64,000 nucleotides of DNA, taken from Cohnella mopanensis (GTDB lineage: Bacteria; Bacillota; Bacilli; Paenibacillales; Paenibacillaceae). The position numbers and the translations under genes are program-made. Below are positions 8,369-17,300 of the stretch, in pieces. The stretch covers positions 62,001-126,000 of the forward strand of contig NZ_JAKRWM010000015.1 of NCBI RefSeq assembly GCF_022352055.1, given 5' to 3'. Position 1 is the first letter of the stretch. Each line of letters begins with the position of its first letter. Below the pieces are notes generated by a model, which searched no databases, had not been told where the DNA came from, and saw nothing but the letters and a program-made list of their open reading frames with translations.

Positions 8369-9322
8369 ATGAATGCCGGAAAGAATCACAAAATCGTTGA
8401 CTGCACGATACGCGACGGCGGTCTTGTCAACAATTGGGATTTCAGCGTCGATTTCGTTCAGCACCTCTATAAATGCTTAAACGCAGCCGGTGTAGATTAT
8501 ATGGAGATCGGCTACAAAAACTCGCCCAAGCTGCTCAAAGGCTCCGAATCTTCCGGTCCTTGGCGCTTCCTGAAGGATGAGTTTCTGCAAGATGTGATCG
8601 AAGAGAAACAGACCACCAAGCTATCGGCATTGGTTGATATCGGTCGGGTTGACGTAAACGATATTCTTCCGCGCGAGAAAAGCTTGCTTGATCTGATCCG
8701 TGTCGCCTGCTATATCAAGGATGTCGATGAAGCGCTTGAATTGGTGCAATTGTTCCATGAGCGCGGCTACGAATCGACACTTAACATAATGGCGCTTTCC
8801 AATGTCAAAGAGAACCAGCTAATCGAAGCGTTCAAGATGATCTCGCACAGCGTCGTAGACGTTGTATATATCGTGGATTCTTACGGCAGTTTAGTGCCGA
8901 AGGACATCCAGTATTTGGTGAAGATGTTTCAGAAGCACCTTCCGGGTAAGCGTCTAGGTGCACATATGCACAACAACTTGCAGCTAGCCTTTGCCAACAC
9001 GCTGGCAGCTGCGGACCACGGTGTTGAGCTGCTGGATTCTTCCGTATATGGCATGGGCCGTGCTGCAGGCAACTGTCCGACGGAATTGTTGGTTGGACTC
9101 TTGAAGAATTCAAATTACAGTCTTCGCCCCATCCTGGATATGATTGAGAAATATATGATTCCTCTTCGCGACATAGAAGAATGGGGTTACCTTATTCCGT
9201 ATATGATCACAGGATTGCTCGATGAGCATCCTCGTTCCGCAATGGCATTTCGCAACTCACCTGATAGAGATATGGCTCTTCAATTCTATGACATGCTGAG
9301 CGTACCCGACGTTAAATCGTAA
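8369..9322 (+). CDS. DRE-TIM metallolyase / aldolase catalytic-domain protein
   Basis: A 317-aa TIM-barrel enzyme of the HMG-CoA lyase / isopropylmalate synthase / 4-hydroxy-2-oxovalerate aldolase superfamily. Signatures are the N-terminal strand DCTIRDGG at residues 11-18 (catalytic Arg15 and metal-binding Asp16) and the metal-binding H-x-H at 199-201 (GAHMHNN). A G-x-G-R-A-A-G-N-C glycine loop follows near 234-242, then a C-terminal PYMITG segment. Such enzymes make or break a C-C bond next to a keto acid with a divalent metal. Substrate specificity cannot be read; it lacks the long C-terminal domains of leuA-type synthases. The start at 8369 follows AGAAGGGAG by 9 bases. Pyruvate released by the neighbouring lyase-like enzyme could be a substrate (inference). 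A degraded partial copy is at 11400-11500. Confidence 0.8.
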   Translation: MNAGKNHKIVDCTIRDGGLVNNWDFSVDFVQHLYKCLNAAGVDYMEIGYKNSPKLLKGSESSGPWRFLKDEFLQDVIEEKQTTKLSALVDIGRVDVNDILPREKSLLDLIRVACYIKDVDEALELVQLFHERGYESTLNIMALSNVKENQLIEAFKMISHSVVDVVYIVDSYGSLVPKDIQYLVKMFQKHLPGKRLGAHMHNNLQLAFANTLAAADHGVELLDSSVYGMGRAAGNCPTELLVGLLKNSNYSLRPILDMIEKYMIPLRDIEEWGYLIPYMITGLLDEHPRSAMAFRNSPDRDMALQFYDMLSVPDVKS

Positions 9323-9541
9323 TCGGATATTGGTCAGGCACCAGGCCCCTTGAATCGGAAAACGGAAACCCCTAGGTTTGCGAATCCGTACCAAGCGGGT
9401 CTTTATACGGCTTATCTTGAGGCTTAAATTGAAGGCGAAAATCTATCTTTTCTAACCTATAGGTATATGTTGTTGTTGTCCGATAGTTTCCAAACATATC
9501 ATAATCCAAGCATACGGATTTGTTTTTATGGAGGGGATCGA

Positions 9542-10132
9542 ATGACGAGAAAGGAAATCACGGACATCGACTCAGGGTTCGACTTCTTGCACAAGCTGCT
9601 ATTCAATATATTGCTGATAACTGACGGGAGGACAACCGATATTCTTGAAACCTTGATGGACGAAACCGTGTCTCTTCAAGTAATCCGGCAGGAACGATTA
9701 AATGAAGAACAAACTGCTCATCTTGGCGAAGCTATAGACGCTCCTTACTATGTGAGAGAATCCATTCTGATAGGCTCCAAGAGTCAGTTCGTTATATCTC
9801 ACAATATTGCTCTTGTATGTTCGGAATACTTACCGCCTCTTATGTTTGAAACGATTGTCGCCAAACAAGAAGGAATCGGGAAGACCATCAGTACTTTCGG
9901 ACTGCAAACCTCTCGCAAGGTGGTCGATTCGGGATGGAGTAACGATACAGAAACCGTCGACTTATTTTACAAGCCGATGCAGCTTCGTTTTTCTCCTACT
10001 AAAAGCAGGATACCTTATAAAAAATACTCGATTGACTTTGGCTCTCAGCCAGGTATCTATTTACTCGAATATTTTAATCCGAACATGATTCTCCACCGTT
10101 GGAAACAAGTACGTAACGAAAATCAGCGATAA
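9542..10132 (+). CDS. Chorismate pyruvate-lyase (UbiC/DUF98-like) family protein
   Basis: A 196-aa protein resembling the UbiC / DUF98 family, whose known members convert chorismate to 4-hydroxybenzoate and pyruvate. Supporting features are the N-terminal signature LLITDGRTTDILETLMDETV (about residues 24-43), a middle segment YYVRESILIGS with the expected arginine, S-x-N-I-A-L-V near 85, and the length. The assignment is by recognition of the fold signature, not by alignment, so the acid product is inferred. It follows GGAGGGG by 5 bases and is 42 bases ahead of the threonine synthase-like gene. With three adenylating enzymes nearby, it plausibly supplies the aryl acid they activate. A broken copy lies at 11901-12150. 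Confidence 0.7.
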   Translation: MTRKEITDIDSGFDFLHKLLFNILLITDGRTTDILETLMDETVSLQVIRQERLNEEQTAHLGEAIDAPYYVRESILIGSKSQFVISHNIALVCSEYLPPLMFETIVAKQEGIGKTISTFGLQTSRKVVDSGWSNDTETVDLFYKPMQLRFSPTKSRIPYKKYSIDFGSQPGIYLLEYFNPNMILHRWKQVRNENQR

Positions 10133-10174
10133 GCTGCAGGACTACAGACCGACCTTATGCATAGGAGGTATTCC

Positions 10175-11371
10175 ATGACACGTATAGGTATGGCTTGTAC
10201 CATATGCGGCAAGCATCAAGCCTTTTCATATGATCAAGTTACATGTATCTGCGGAGGTACCCTTCTCGTGCAATACGATATGGAGCTTGCTGCAAAAACA
10301 ATGACGAAGCAGGCCATTCAAAGCCGCTCAGCCTCTATGTGGCGTTATAAAGAACTCTTGCCCGTTTCCTCACCCGAAGGAATCGTCACTCTTGGCGAAG
10401 GCTGGACTCCTCTAACTCGCATCAACATTCAGGAAATTGGACTGCCTATCAGTCATGTATGGATCAAAAGAGAGGAATTGAATCCGACCGGGAGTTTTAA
10501 GGCGAGGGGGATGTCAGTTGCCGTTTCCCTGCTTAAGGAACGCGGGGTACAGTGTGCGGCTATTTCTTCAAACGGTAATGCAGCGAGTGCCTTGGCCGCC
10601 TATGCTGGTTGTGCTGGCATCGAAGCTTTCGTATTCTTGCCTGAAGATTGCCCTCCGTTGATCGTGCATGAGTGCTTGTCCTATGGCGCACGTACCTTTC
10701 GCGTACAAGGATTAATTCAGGATGCAAGCCAGTGGGTAGAGGTTGGGAAACAATTGCGTGGGTGGTCATCTGTTGCAACATTGAAGGAGCCCGGTAGAGT
10801 CGAAGGTAAAAAAACAATGGGGTTCGAGCTGGCCGAGCAATGGGGCTGGAAGCTACCCAGTGTCATTATTTATCCAACGGGTGGCGGTTCAGGGCTTATC
10901 GGTATGTGGAAAGCATTTCATGAACTGAAGCAATTGGGAATGATATCCGATCCAATGCCGCGAATGGTAAGTGTCCAGGATGCAGGGTGTTCTCCTCTTG
11001 TCTCCGCCATGGGCAAACCTGTACCCGTTCTGGATGCTCCGGCCGCTACAGGTATGCGTGTTCCATGGCCACCGGATCTTGATCTGCTTGTACGTATCCT
11101 GAAAGAATCTGGTGGAACGGCTGTAGCTGTCAGACAAGTTGAAATTGACGAAGCCCAGCGTAATCTGGGTTATAGAGGTGTTTCCTCCTCTCCGGAGGGA
11201 GCCGCTACATTGGCGGGGCTTCTGAAGCTTTGTGAGGAAGGATGGATCAGACCGGATGATAGCGTGGTGCTTTTCAATACATGTCACGGGCTGAAATATG
11301 GGAAAAGCCTGGACTTAAAAGGCAATCCTTTACTTACGAATTTGAACGAATTATTTAATAAAAATTGTTAG
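10175..11371 (+). CDS. Threonine synthase-like PLP-dependent enzyme
   Basis: A 398-aa fold-type II PLP enzyme. An N-terminal zinc-ribbon-like set, C8-x2-C11 and C24-x-C26, precedes the PLP domain. The lysine that binds PLP is K109 in NPTGSFKARG. SSNGNAASALAAYA and the phosphate-binding glycine loop PTGGGSGLIG are present, and TCHGLKYG lies near the C-terminus, as in ThrC. Canonical ThrC converts O-phosphohomoserine to threonine; homologues in specialised clusters (for example cysteate or diaminoacid synthases) carry out beta- or gamma-replacements on other phospho-amino acids. Its position beside lyase and ligase genes, away from hom/thrB, points to a specialised role, though housekeeping ThrC is not excluded. 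The start at 10175 follows AGGAGGT by 5 bases. Confidence 0.8.
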   Translation: MTRIGMACTICGKHQAFSYDQVTCICGGTLLVQYDMELAAKTMTKQAIQSRSASMWRYKELLPVSSPEGIVTLGEGWTPLTRINIQEIGLPISHVWIKREELNPTGSFKARGMSVAVSLLKERGVQCAAISSNGNAASALAAYAGCAGIEAFVFLPEDCPPLIVHECLSYGARTFRVQGLIQDASQWVEVGKQLRGWSSVATLKEPGRVEGKKTMGFELAEQWGWKLPSVIIYPTGGGSGLIGMWKAFHELKQLGMISDPMPRMVSVQDAGCSPLVSAMGKPVPVLDAPAATGMRVPWPPDLDLLVRILKESGGTAVAVRQVEIDEAQRNLGYRGVSSSPEGAATLAGLLKLCEEGWIRPDDSVVLFNTCHGLKYGKSLDLKGNPLLTNLNELFNKNC

Positions 11372-11399
11372 GGAAGCTAGCGCTTGGCAGCGTTGGGAA

Positions 11400-11500
11400 G
11401 AACATCTCTATAAATGCATCGACGAAGCAAGCGTAGACTTACAATTTTTTCGATATACTGACCGCGCCCAACGTTAAATCGTAATCGGAAATAGGTCAGG
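11400..11500 (+). pseudogene. Remnant of a second aldolase gene (start and end fused)
   Basis: Bases 11410-11450 match codons about 31-45 of the 8369 aldolase (shared CTCTATAAATGC and a diverged flank). Bases 11451-11500 match its last codons and 3' flank, including the shared run AACGTTAAATCGTAATCGGA and then GGTCAGGC. About 800 bases between them are gone. This is debris of a duplicated aldolase gene. Confidence 0.75.
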
Positions 11501-11517
11501 CCTGAGACGCTAAAATA

Positions 11518-11546
11518 GATGACTTTTGGTAAAGCCAAAAGTCATC
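11518..11546 (-). terminator. Perfect 12-bp inverted repeat, probable terminator of the 59-aa gene
   Basis: GATGACTTTTGG and CCAAAAGTCATC are separated by five bases (TAAAG). It lies 46 bases beyond the stop of the minus-strand gene at 11592. Reading on the minus strand it is followed by TATTTTA, a modest U-rich tail. Confidence 0.5.
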
Positions 11547-11591
11547 TTGTAATTAAATTGAAAGACAGGGGAGCGTCATCGGTTAGGCCGA

Positions 11592-11771
11592 TTAACTTTC
11601 GGCTTTCTTGCTCCCCTTCTCGGCCTCCTTGGAGGCTTTCCGGACAGCTTTTTCGACCTTCTTGGCTGCCTCCTCGGCCTTCTTGGCCGCTTTCTCGGCT
11701 TCCTTCTCTGCTTTCTGGATGTCTTTCTTGGCCTGTTTTTTGGTATCCGCCGTTTCTTTTACAGAACTCAT
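11592..11771 (-). CDS. 59-aa Lys/Ala/Glu-rich coiled-coil protein
   Basis: This is a short reading frame with a near-perfect ribosome site (GAGGAGGTGATACT before the ATG). The product begins MSSVKETADTKKQAKKDI and continues as K-A-E-x-E-A-E-K-A-A-K-K-A-E-E repeats to KGSKKAES; it has no cysteine, aromatic or hydrophobic segment. The composition matches histone H1-like, LEA-like or small spore-associated helical proteins. It lies between the two pseudogene fragments, on the opposite strand, so it may have arrived or survived during the rearrangement. A sigma-E-like -10 (CATACATT) lies about 75 bases upstream. A real protein is likely because of the ribosome site; its function is unknown. Confidence 0.65.
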   Translation of the reverse strand: MSSVKETADTKKQAKKDIQKAEKEAEKAAKKAEEAAKKVEKAVRKASKEAEKGSKKAES

Positions 11772-11844
11772 AGTATCACCTCCTCAAATCTGGATGAAGC
11801 TTCCGATCGCTGCGCAACATCCCTGGAGGGAAGCATTCCTTTGC

Positions 11845-11874
11845 AATGTATGCTTGTTCAAAATAAAATGTTAT
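11845..11874 (-). promoter_or_regulatory. Possible sigma-E-type promoter of the 59-aa gene
   Basis: On the minus strand CATACATT (11845-11852) fits the sigma-E -10 CATACAnT exactly. An ATA that could be the -35 core is 19 bases away, slightly longer than usual. Confidence 0.3.
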
Positions 11875-11900
11875 TGGTTTACTAGAAATCCATTGAACAC

Positions 11901-12150
11901 CTATATTCGCAGCTCTATCCTGATGACGGATGGGAGGACAACCGATTTTCTAGAAACCTTGATGGACGAAACCATATCTCTCCAAGTCAGAGAATCATTC
12001 TGATAGGCACAAAGAGTCATCTCGTCATATCACACAATATTGCGCTTTTATGTTCGAAATACGTACCGCCCTCATGTTCAAAGCGATTGCCGCCACCGTC
12101 GACTTATTTCGCAAACAGATGCAACTTCGTTTTTCTCCTCCGACACCGTG
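11901..12150 (+). pseudogene. Broken copy of the chorismate lyase-like gene
   Basis: The segment is colinear with the 9542 gene but has lost two internal blocks. It matches in the DNA around GGGAGGACAACCGATT and CTTGATGGACGAAACC, then jumps to GAGAATC-ATTCTGATAGGC, then TCACAATATTGC, then GTCGACTTATTT and TTCGTTTTTCTCCT. The reading frame is closed at 12001-12003. Together with the aldolase remnant it shows that an aldolase-lyase pair was once duplicated here. Confidence 0.8.
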
Positions 12151-12194
12151 ACGGGAAGAATTGACACATAAATTGCATTTTCGACAGTTTCTGG

Positions 12195-12224
12195 TTGACG
12201 AATATTATCTATTGTTCATATAAT
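12195..12224 (+). promoter_or_regulatory. Sigma-A-type promoter without a downstream gene
   Basis: TTGACG (12195-12200), an 18-base spacer and a perfect TATAAT (12219-12224). It is one of the best vegetative promoter matches in the window, yet no coding frame begins within 900 bases downstream. It probably drives the short transcript described next. Confidence 0.55.
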
Positions 12225-12230
12225 GAATTA

Positions 12231-12312
12231 TCCAAAAACAGGATAACAGCATAAATAACGCGAGGAAGCACCCGCAGACGTTTAACCGATGTCGGCCGTG
12301 CTTTCTCTTTTT
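12231..12312 (+). ncRNA. Candidate small RNA of about 80 nt
   Basis: Transcription from the promoter at 12195-12224 would start near 12231. A hairpin follows at 12266-12303: outer stem AAGCAC/GTGCTT, inner pairs CC/GG and GAC/GTC, and an 11-base loop (GTTTAACCGAT). A T-rich run CTCTTTTTT follows. Promoter, short A-rich leader and terminator-like hairpin within 115 bases are the layout of a small RNA gene. No match to a known RNA family or riboswitch is recognised. The loop motif TTTAACCGATGT recurs at 12371, just before the tandem array. Confidence 0.35.
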
Positions 12313-12383
12313 TATGCCTTTTTATTAACTTTAGCGCGTCAGACAATCCTGATACTCCGCATTCTATTCATTTAACCGATGTG

Positions 12384-13146
12384 TGGCAGGCATTGCCGGT
12401 CGTGGGGCGCGCGAAGGCTCAAAAAGTACCTTGAATGCGGCAGTATTGTCGGACGTGAGGTACGAAGGCCAAAAAAGTACCTTGAATGCGGCAGTATTGT
12501 CGGACGTGAGGTGGCGAAGGCAAAAAAAGTACCTTGAATGCGGTGGTATTGCTGGATGTGGGTGCGAAGGCCAAAAAAGTACCTTGAATGCGGCGGTATT
12601 GTCGGACGTGAGGTACGAAGGCCAAAAAAGTGCCTTGAATGCGGTGGTATTGCTGGATGTGAGGTGCGAAGGCCAAAAAAGGGCCTTGAATGCGGCAGTA
12701 TTGTCGGACGTGAGTTACGAAGGCCAAAAAAGTACCTTGAATGCGGCAAACATTGCCGGGTGGGAGGTATGAAGGCTAAAAAAGTGTCTTGAATGCGGCA
12801 GTATTGCTGGATGTGAGGCACGAAGGCCAAAAAAGTACCTTGAATGCGGCAGTATTGTCGGATGTGAGGCACGAAGGCCAAAAAAGTACCTTGAATGCGG
12901 TGGTATTGTCGGACGTGAGGTGGCGAAGGCCAAAAAAGTACCTTGAATGCGGCAGTATTGTCGGATGTGAGGTGGCGAAGGCCAAAAAAGTACCTTGAAT
13001 GCGGCAGTATTGTCGGACGTGAGTTACGAAGGCCAAAAAAGTACCTTGAATGCGGTGGTATTGCTGGATGTGAGGTGCGAAGGCCAAAAAAGTACCTTGA
13101 ATGCGGCAGTATTGCTGGATGTGAGGCACGAAGGCCCAAAAAGTGT
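12384..13146. repeat. 51-bp tandem repeat array (about 15 units)
   Basis: Fourteen units run head to tail from 12430 to 13146, after a degenerate, shorter unit at 12384-12429. Each unit begins CTTGAATGCGG and ends GAAGGCCAAAAAAGTAC. Lengths are 50, 51 or 52 bases. Two sub-types of the variable middle (CAGTATTGTCGGACGTGAG and TGGTATTGCTGGATGTGAG) alternate irregularly. There are no unique spacers. The 50/52-base units shift frame, so the open frames seen on both strands are a by-product of stop-free units, not a protein. The array ends 38 bases before a secreted-protein gene and forms its upstream region. Confidence 0.9.
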
Positions 13147-13184
13147 TTTGAATCTATCAAATTCTAAATGAGCTAGGGGGAAGA

Positions 13185-14345
13185 ATGATGAAAAAGGGTA
13201 CAGTATTTATCCTTGTTATGGTAATGGTATTGCTTACGGTTGGACATGCAGGTGCGGCGACATCTTCTAAACCAGACGTTAAGTTTGTTATTGATGGAAA
13301 GGCATTTCAAACTCCAAAAGGTGAACCAGAGCCATATGTTAATAAGGATAAGCGGACAATGGTTTCTATTCGGTTCTTCTCAAGCGCGATCGGTATGGCC
13401 AGTAAGGACGTGAAGTGGAACAACAAGACTCAGACGGCTACCTTGAAACGGAATGGCACCGAAGCCACAATTATGCTTGGCAGCCCTATTATGAAGGTCA
13501 ACGGAACGAGCGTAACAATGGACACGAAAGCGGAAATGAATGGCGGACGCCTATTCATTCCAGTTCGTTACGCAGCTATTGCTCTTGGAGTTTACTTCGA
13601 GTGGGATGGTGATCGGAAGGTTATTACGATTGATAGCAAGGAAGAGGTTGAGTCTATTCCAGCGTTTAAGTATGTGCTTCCGGGGGACGAGGTTTTTGAT
13701 TATCCGAAGATTGAGGACATGATGAACATGTACTCGGCTAAACCGGATAAGAATAAGCTTTTATTTCGCTTTGGTCGAAATGGTGAGGATACGAATTACA
13801 CGTTGAAAAATACACTTAATCCGAAAATCAATGAACAGATATTTAGTGTCACGAAAGTATTACTTGATGAAAATCACTTTGTGAATGCATTGTATAATGA
13901 AGCAGATGATACTTTCGGAGGAAGTGTATTTCTAACATTTGCTCGAAACGCTGCTTTTGCCCAAAGAGGTGGACATTACTTTAAGTTTAGCTTTGAGGAA
14001 GAAAAGCCGTACAATATGCGTGAGGATTGGAATTATGCAAAGTTCTCGGATAAGGTTTCAATTTCTTTGGAGCTAAGAGACTTATGGGAAGATGCAACAC
14101 CTGGAGTTTGGTCGGTTCCGTTCTATGAGCACAAATTACGTTCTTCCCTCATTGCGATTTTCGGTGAAACGGAAGGGGTTCCAATCGGCGATTATGTAGT
14201 AGCTCATTATTTGAAAAAAAGAACTCAAGGCCAGGCAACCTACAAAGGAGTACATGAGTCAAAGCAATTCGGAAAAACACAAGTGGACTTTGCCGACGAC
14301 GGAAGTAATGCAATTCTAAACTTTGAATTCTCGGGCAAATGGTGA
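13185..14345 (+). CDS. Secreted protein with copper-amine-oxidase N-terminal-like stalk domain
   Basis: A 386-aa protein with a clear Sec signal peptide (MMKKGTVFILVMVMVLLTV, cleavage after about GHAGAA). Residues about 30-150 are the stalk domain common in Paenibacillaceae surface proteins (copper amine oxidase N-terminal-like, Cu_amine_oxidN1). The markers are V-K-F-V-I-D-G-K, M-V-S-I-R-F-F-S-S-A-I-G and G-R-L-F-I-P-V-R-Y-A-A-I-A-L-G-V. The remaining 230 residues are polar beta-rich sequence without a recognised family. The ATG at 13185 or 13188 follows TAGGGGGAAGA. The next gene begins at or just past its stop, so both are translated together and probably act together outside the cell. Confidence 0.75.
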   Translation: MMKKGTVFILVMVMVLLTVGHAGAATSSKPDVKFVIDGKAFQTPKGEPEPYVNKDKRTMVSIRFFSSAIGMASKDVKWNNKTQTATLKRNGTEATIMLGSPIMKVNGTSVTMDTKAEMNGGRLFIPVRYAAIALGVYFEWDGDRKVITIDSKEEVESIPAFKYVLPGDEVFDYPKIEDMMNMYSAKPDKNKLLFRFGRNGEDTNYTLKNTLNPKINEQIFSVTKVLLDENHFVNALYNEADDTFGGSVFLTFARNAAFAQRGGHYFKFSFEEEKPYNMREDWNYAKFSDKVSISLELRDLWEDATPGVWSVPFYEHKLRSSLIAIFGETEGVPIGDYVVAHYLKKRTQGQATYKGVHESKQFGKTQVDFADDGSNAILNFEFSGKW

Positions 14346-14350
14346 TCCGA

Positions 14351-17300
14351 ATGAAAAAACAGTTCATACTCCTGATTATTGTTGCGATTCTGGCGGGGAT
14401 TCTCCCCGCCTCAATTGTTCAGGCATATCCCGATGATCAAATAGAATTCATCGAATGGCTATCTAATAGAGGGGAACGCACAAGTAATAGCGGGTTACTC
14501 CCTGCAGAATATCAGACCTACAAAAAATATGGTCTAATTGTGTATGGAAAGCCGTGGGGAGAACTTTCAGATAGTAGTATTTGTTCAGATAAGCCTGGAC
14601 AACAACATAGGTATCTTGGCTACGATATTAATAATAATTTCTATACAAATTCGTGTTTTCCTAAAGATTCACCCATCAATGGTGCTCCAGAAAGTTGGAT
14701 AGAATATTTAAAACTATCAGGAGCAGATAAATCGTGGAGAGAACTAGAACCTTCTCAACGTACGTTTATGCGAACAGCAACGCTAACAGGAAATGGTGCG
14801 GAAAGTACAAATTACAACGTAAATTTTATTGCTAGTAAGATGGGCGGTTCGTACGATCAATACACTAAAGTGCAGAGTGGTTCAAAGTGGCGAACGAAAG
14901 GGAGCGTCTATATTGAGCATTATGGGGCTAATAAAAAGGTTTGGTATGCGTCCTTTGTTACTCCCGAGATGGTGGGAGACACTATTGTTAAAGGTGTAAT
15001 AGAAACACCTGAAGACACCTATAGAATGACAAGAGGTGTTGACAGTTTAGAAATCCCTTATAAGGTAGTTGCAAGTGCCAACGTTGCTAATGCCGCGTAT
15101 CTAACAGATATACTTACCTTACGTGCTAGTTCAGGAAATACTGATGCTTCGGTTGCACGAAAAGGAACAGTCACATTAAATGATCAGAAGTATCCTGTTA
15201 AGAGATCGGATCATCCTGAAAGTAACACAGATTTAGTCGTGTCGATTAAACTTAAAGGAAAAGCATTTATTGAAAATGTATTCAAAGAAAAGCAAGAGAT
15301 TGATGTATTTAAGACTGTAACAGTCATCATAGAACCCAATAACGATGATCCAGCAATTAGAGCCACAGCAAAGACGACTCCCAACTCCGTCAAATATAAT
15401 AACTCCGATGTCCGAGTAAAGCTTGATGTTACCGGTGAGCTGTATAATTACGATAACGCCAGTAACGTCCAGGAGTGGAAGTTTTATGCGAAAGAAAAAG
15501 ATGACACCACGAATGCCACTCTCCAAAGCAAAACGATCTCTGGTAATGTACTTTCTCAGAAAACAAGCTTTAACTTTACGATTCCTAAGTCAAAATTGAC
15601 CGGCTCCAATTACACGCAAGTCTATACCGTTACCGCTGTTGCCGTATTTAAAAAAGCTGTCGCAGGAAAGACGAGCCTACAAGCACCAGCAGAGGCAGCT
15701 ACATATGTATACAAAGAAGCGACGCCTCCACCGCCCAAGGAACCTGATCCGAACATTCCGCCCGTAGCGGTCATTGGAGGGCCGACCGAGGTGGATGCCG
15801 GGTCACAATTTACATTGGATGGCTCAAGCTCTTATGATCCGGATGGAACAATTATCGATTACAAATGGGGCAGACCCAGTGGATGCGGGAATTCAGAAGA
15901 TAAAAGGGAATTGCAGAAATTCGTTTGCAGTTATCCGGGAACTTACACTTTCGGGTTAACCGTTATAGATAACAAGGGGGCGGCATCGCGAGATACTTAT
16001 CATACGGTGGTGGTGAAAGCACCTCTACCAAAAGCGTTTATAAAAGTGGATGGAACGCTGAAGCAAAATAGAAAGGTGGTTATTAATGGATCGAAGAGCT
16101 ATGAACCGCCAGGGTATCCTATCAACAAATACGAATGGGATATCACTGCGGTTAGCGGAGGAACGCAGGCAGACGTTAAATTTGTCGGATCGGTAAATGA
16201 TGTCAGTAAAGATGTGTTATTGAAGCAAGAAGGTACTTACCGAGTAAAACTGACGGTATGGAATCAATGGGGATCGGATACCGCAGAAAGAGTCATTACG
16301 ATCAAACCCGATTTACCTCCTATTATGGAGTCTAGCAGCATTACACCTGTTTATCGTCAAAGCTATTACGAGAACAAAGCACTCATAGAACTAGAAGACT
16401 TCTCGTATTCCGGAGACGGAGACTATATTAACGCACGAACGGTCGCGGTTGCCTTCGATGCGAACAACGATGGGACATGTGCGAATGATGCTTATACGAC
16501 TCTATCCAGCACGGCAGGTAAGAGATATGCGTATTTTGCATCGCAAGTTGGCAATTACTGCTTCAAGATTAGCGCGACGGAGACGTTCGGAGAACCGACG
16601 ATTCCGCAATTCATCACACCTGCCGACTACCGTAGCGGTGTATCCGAGGTTAAGGTTAATGTAGATAATTATGCGCCGAGTACTTCTTTTGGAATACTCA
16701 GGAAGAAATTCGTTGATATCAATTTTAATCTTGGCGAAAGTAATTACGCCTCTCTCGATGAGTTAAAGACGAAAGTAAATACGCTTGTCTTGCCTGAGCT
16801 GGCAGCAAACGGGATTGATGCAAAGATAACCTACGGCGATGCCAGACCAGCTGCGTCGAAGTTGTTCTATTACTACACGATTAAAAATAATGAATATTAC
16901 ACAATCAAACCATACATCTATAATCCGGATACCGGAATAACGAAAGAGATTGATCAGAGACATGCTTCTGGGGTCGTCATGCCTGACGATACAATTATTT
17001 ACTTAGACGCAACGGGGACACTACAAAAATACGATGTTGCGACCGGAACGAATACTAAGTTTTACACGCCTCCAGAACACTATATTTCTTCCTTTGCGAT
17101 AAATAAGCTAGGCAACGTATTCTACACGAGTATGTGGGTTGTCGGGCATAGTGGGTATATGCAAGTAGGTGTTTTCATGTATGACCCAGTGACAAGAATA
17201 ACGAAACAAATTCATCAAAGCAATGCTAACGGAAATGGTCTCTATGGCTACTCTAACCTGCAAGCAAATTTTAATGGAAATGTATCCGTTCAATATGCGG

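Noticed and set aside
11519..12003. Plus-strand frames over the 59-aa gene
   Set aside because: They are complementary to the Lys/Ala/Glu-rich gene (giving Phe/Ser/Leu-rich sequence) and only by chance run into the lyase remnant.
12231..12312. Known riboswitch or T-box
   Set aside because: No T-box, SAM, TPP or lysine-type conserved core was recognised and no gene follows; left as an unassigned small RNA candidate.
12384..13146. CRISPR array
   Set aside because: Repeats are directly adjacent with no unique spacers, and no cas genes are in the window.
12372..13160. Long open frames on both strands over the repeat array (up to 262 codons)
   Set aside because: Units of 50 and 52 bases shift the frame along the array; the frames are open only because the unit has no stop in several frames. 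No ribosome site or plausible protein fold.
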